A stretch of DNA of 64,000 nucleotides from Alexandriicola marinus (GTDB lineage: Bacteria; Pseudomonadota; Alphaproteobacteria; Rhodobacterales; Rhodobacteraceae): positions 1,033,328 to 1,097,327 of the forward strand of contig NZ_RBVZ01000001.1 of the NCBI RefSeq assembly GCF_004000435.1. The letters run 5' to 3'. The notes under the pieces are model-generated. The model did no database searches, had not been told where the DNA came from, and worked only from the letters and a program-made list of their open reading frames with translations. How positions within the stretch are numbered: the stretch's first letter is position 1; the number at the start of each line of letters is the position of its first letter. This document shows, piece after piece, positions 62,768 through 64,000 of this stretch. Position numbers and translations under genes: made by a program.

Positions 62768-64000
62768 GCCGCGTACCGACGCAGCGTCACCAGCGTCTCT
62801 TCAAGCGCCTGATCGGGCCCGTCCGGTCCTTTTTCGGCGAACAGGCTTTCGACCCGGCCCGCCCTTTGCGCAGATCCGTTCATCAGATCGAGCAGGATAC
62901 CGCGCTGCTCATCAAGGAAGGCGTGCAGCTCCTCGGTCACGTCGCGCCGGATGTCCTGGATCTGAACCTCTTTCATCTGGGTCATGAAATCTTCGGTCTC
63001 GTCGCGAATGAGAGCCTTGAACTTCTTTGCAAACGCCCGGTATCCAACCGTTTTCCGCCACCAGTTCGACCACCAGCTGTCGTTGAAATCGAGGGCGATC
63101 GCCTGACCGAGGACCACCGGCGACGGGATCGGCGGCGCCGTGGGCACGGGGATCTGAATGCCTTCGACGGCCGGCCCGAAGACGCGGTAGAACAGATGCG
63201 CCGCATCCGAGACCGCCACCTCATAGCGCATTAGCGCATCCTTCCGGACCTTGTTGCCCATCGCCGAATAGGCCGATCTCAGCAGAAGCCTGAGGCCTGC
63301 CGGATCGTATTCCCAGATCTCGTCCGGACCTTGGGTTTCCAGATGCTGAAGCAGCGAATGGGTGGCCCGTTCCACGAAATTCTCGTGTACGCGGTCGGCG
63401 CGGTTTCGGTAGTCTTCGAATATCGCGTCGAGCGACGTCTCGAGCCCGGCGAGATTGGCCTCGGCGATCTGTTCGAATGTGCGGCGGGCCTCGTCCATCG
63501 TCGCGTTCTGATCGAATTGGTCGCCGCCGATCCGGACGGTCTGGACGGCCTGCCGGGAGGTGGCGATCGACAGCGCGGACGAGGCGATCTTCTTGAGAAC
63601 GGGGTCACCCTGCCCCGCGACGATCAGTGACGACAGCGCCTCCATCAAGGCGGGGAGGCCCGACATCTCCCATGTATGGGACGAGGCCGGCTGGTCGATG
63701 AAAGCCGCCTCCATCCGCGCCTTGGTCAGGCTGATCAGGGAAGTGGCACTGGCTTCGGCCATGTCATCCAAGTCGCCGCTCAGCGCCTTGCCGGCCCAAT
63801 AGGCACTGCCAAAGATGATCCGGGCATTCTGCGGCCCGCCATGGGTCTTGAGCGTCGCGCGGATGCTATCCTCGATCTCACGCATCTGTTCGGCAGGTTC
63901 CGCCAACTCGTCGATCCGGTTGACGAAAATCACGACCTCGCGCGACCGCAGGTTCGAGATCATGCGGATCAACGCCATGTCGACCGAGGTCAGCGCCTGC
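62764..64000 (-). CDS. Dynamin-like GTPase, long form (5' end outside window)
   Basis: The coding frame is open to the right edge, so the start and the P-loop lie outside. The visible 412 residues begin near the end of the G domain (QALTSVDMALIRMIS, G4 motif FVNRID) and continue as a long mainly helical region. Near residue 300 of the visible part lies DSWWSNWWRKTVGY, a tryptophan-rich stretch that may be the membrane-binding paddle. The last 90 residues are coiled-coil-like. Length and order suit bacterial dynamin-like proteins with a stalk. The following dynamin gene overlaps its stop. Paired dynamins of this type are known in other bacteria. Confidence 0.82.
   Translation of the reverse strand, partial: QALTSVDMALIRMISNLRSREVVIFVNRIDELAEPAEQMREIEDSIRATLKTHGGPQNARIIFGSAYWAGKALSGDLDDMAEASATSLISLTKARMEAAFIDQPASSHTWEMSGLPALMEALSSLIVAGQGDPVLKKIASSALSIATSRQAVQTVRIGGDQFDQNATMDEARRTFEQIAEANLAGLETSLDAIFEDYRNRADRVHENFVERATHSLLQHLETQGPDEIWEYDPAGLRLLLRSAYSAMGNKVRKDALMRYEVAVSDAAHLFYRVFGPAVEGIQIPVPTAPPIPSPVVLGQAIALDFNDSWWSNWWRKTVGYRAFAKKFKALIRDETEDFMTQMKEVQIQDIRRDVTEELHAFLDEQRGILLDLMNGSAQRAGRVESLFAEKGPDGPDQALEETLVTLRRYAA

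Overview
The window comes from a GC-rich alphaproteobacterium, almost certainly a member of the Rhodobacteraceae/Roseobacter group. The evidence is the dusB(nifR3)-ntrB-ntrC-ntrY-ntrX order, a fused IspDF, NtrC and NtrX without the sigma-54 GAFTGA loop, L21 with a C-terminal helix-hairpin-helix extension, a ChpT phosphotransferase, olsBA, and small families typical of this group (DUF6456, DUF6477, DUF3553). I see no plasmid replication gene, no CRISPR array and no intact insertion sequence, so most of the window looks like ordinary chromosome.

Layout. 1-7041 (minus): nitrogen regulation, dusB-ntrB-ntrC-ntrY-ntrX, with ntrX running off the left edge. 7143-10577 (plus): ispDF-pgpA-cinA, then amtB. 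10559-13331 (minus): an MmgE/PrpD protein, a COQ10-like START protein and a Sel1 protein. 13410-17842: hpt with a small membrane protein, a LysR regulator divergent from two c-type cytochromes, and a GAF-EAL protein. 17884-23877: lipA, DUF6456 and DUF6477 genes, an MttB-family methyltransferase, and a winged-helix/hydrolase fusion. 24013-32917: guaA, a degenerate metallopeptidase homologue, a DMT transporter, a FadL-type porin, a P-loop protein, metA, a hydrolase, ppk2 and a TetR regulator. 32971-37732 (minus): a PotABC-like transporter without its binding protein, a secreted lyase-like protein, and rplM-rpsI. 37971-48973: zinc-ribbon and membrane proteins, a thioesterase, an enoyl-CoA hydratase, an M32 carboxypeptidase, ctaA, trmJ, a ThiE-like protein, an alcohol dehydrogenase, the ornithine-lipid genes olsBA, DUF3553 and chpT. 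48982-55120 (minus): rplU-rpmA-GNAT-GNAT-obgE-proB-proA. 55350-56545: a lipoprotein and a DUF2059 protein.

Accessory region. A tRNA-Ser(CGA) gene at 56675-56764 marks a sharp change. The next 3.6 kb is AT-richer and gene-poor. It holds an inverted near-copy of the tRNA anticodon arm, an XRE regulator, very small ORFs, a low-GC SAM methyltransferase, a decayed minus-strand gene and a VPLPA-CTERM surface protein with a fibrinogen-like motif. This looks like the remains of an island beside a tRNA gene.

Right edge (60578-64000, minus). A tightly coupled operon encodes two dynamin-like GTPases (the first cut by the edge), an 18-codon coupling ORF, a roadblock-like protein and a 262-residue protein of unknown function. 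Every junction overlaps as ATGA or TAATG. This is my best candidate for an undescribed system, probably one that remodels or polarises membranes.

How the genes work together. Nitrogen sensing (NtrBC/NtrYX) and ammonium uptake (AmtB) lie close together. Translation and growth genes (rplM-rpsI, rplU-rpmA, obgE) and amino-acid genes (metA, proBA) form conserved housekeeping blocks. Membrane functions (olsBA, pgpA, ctaA, fadL) are scattered between them.
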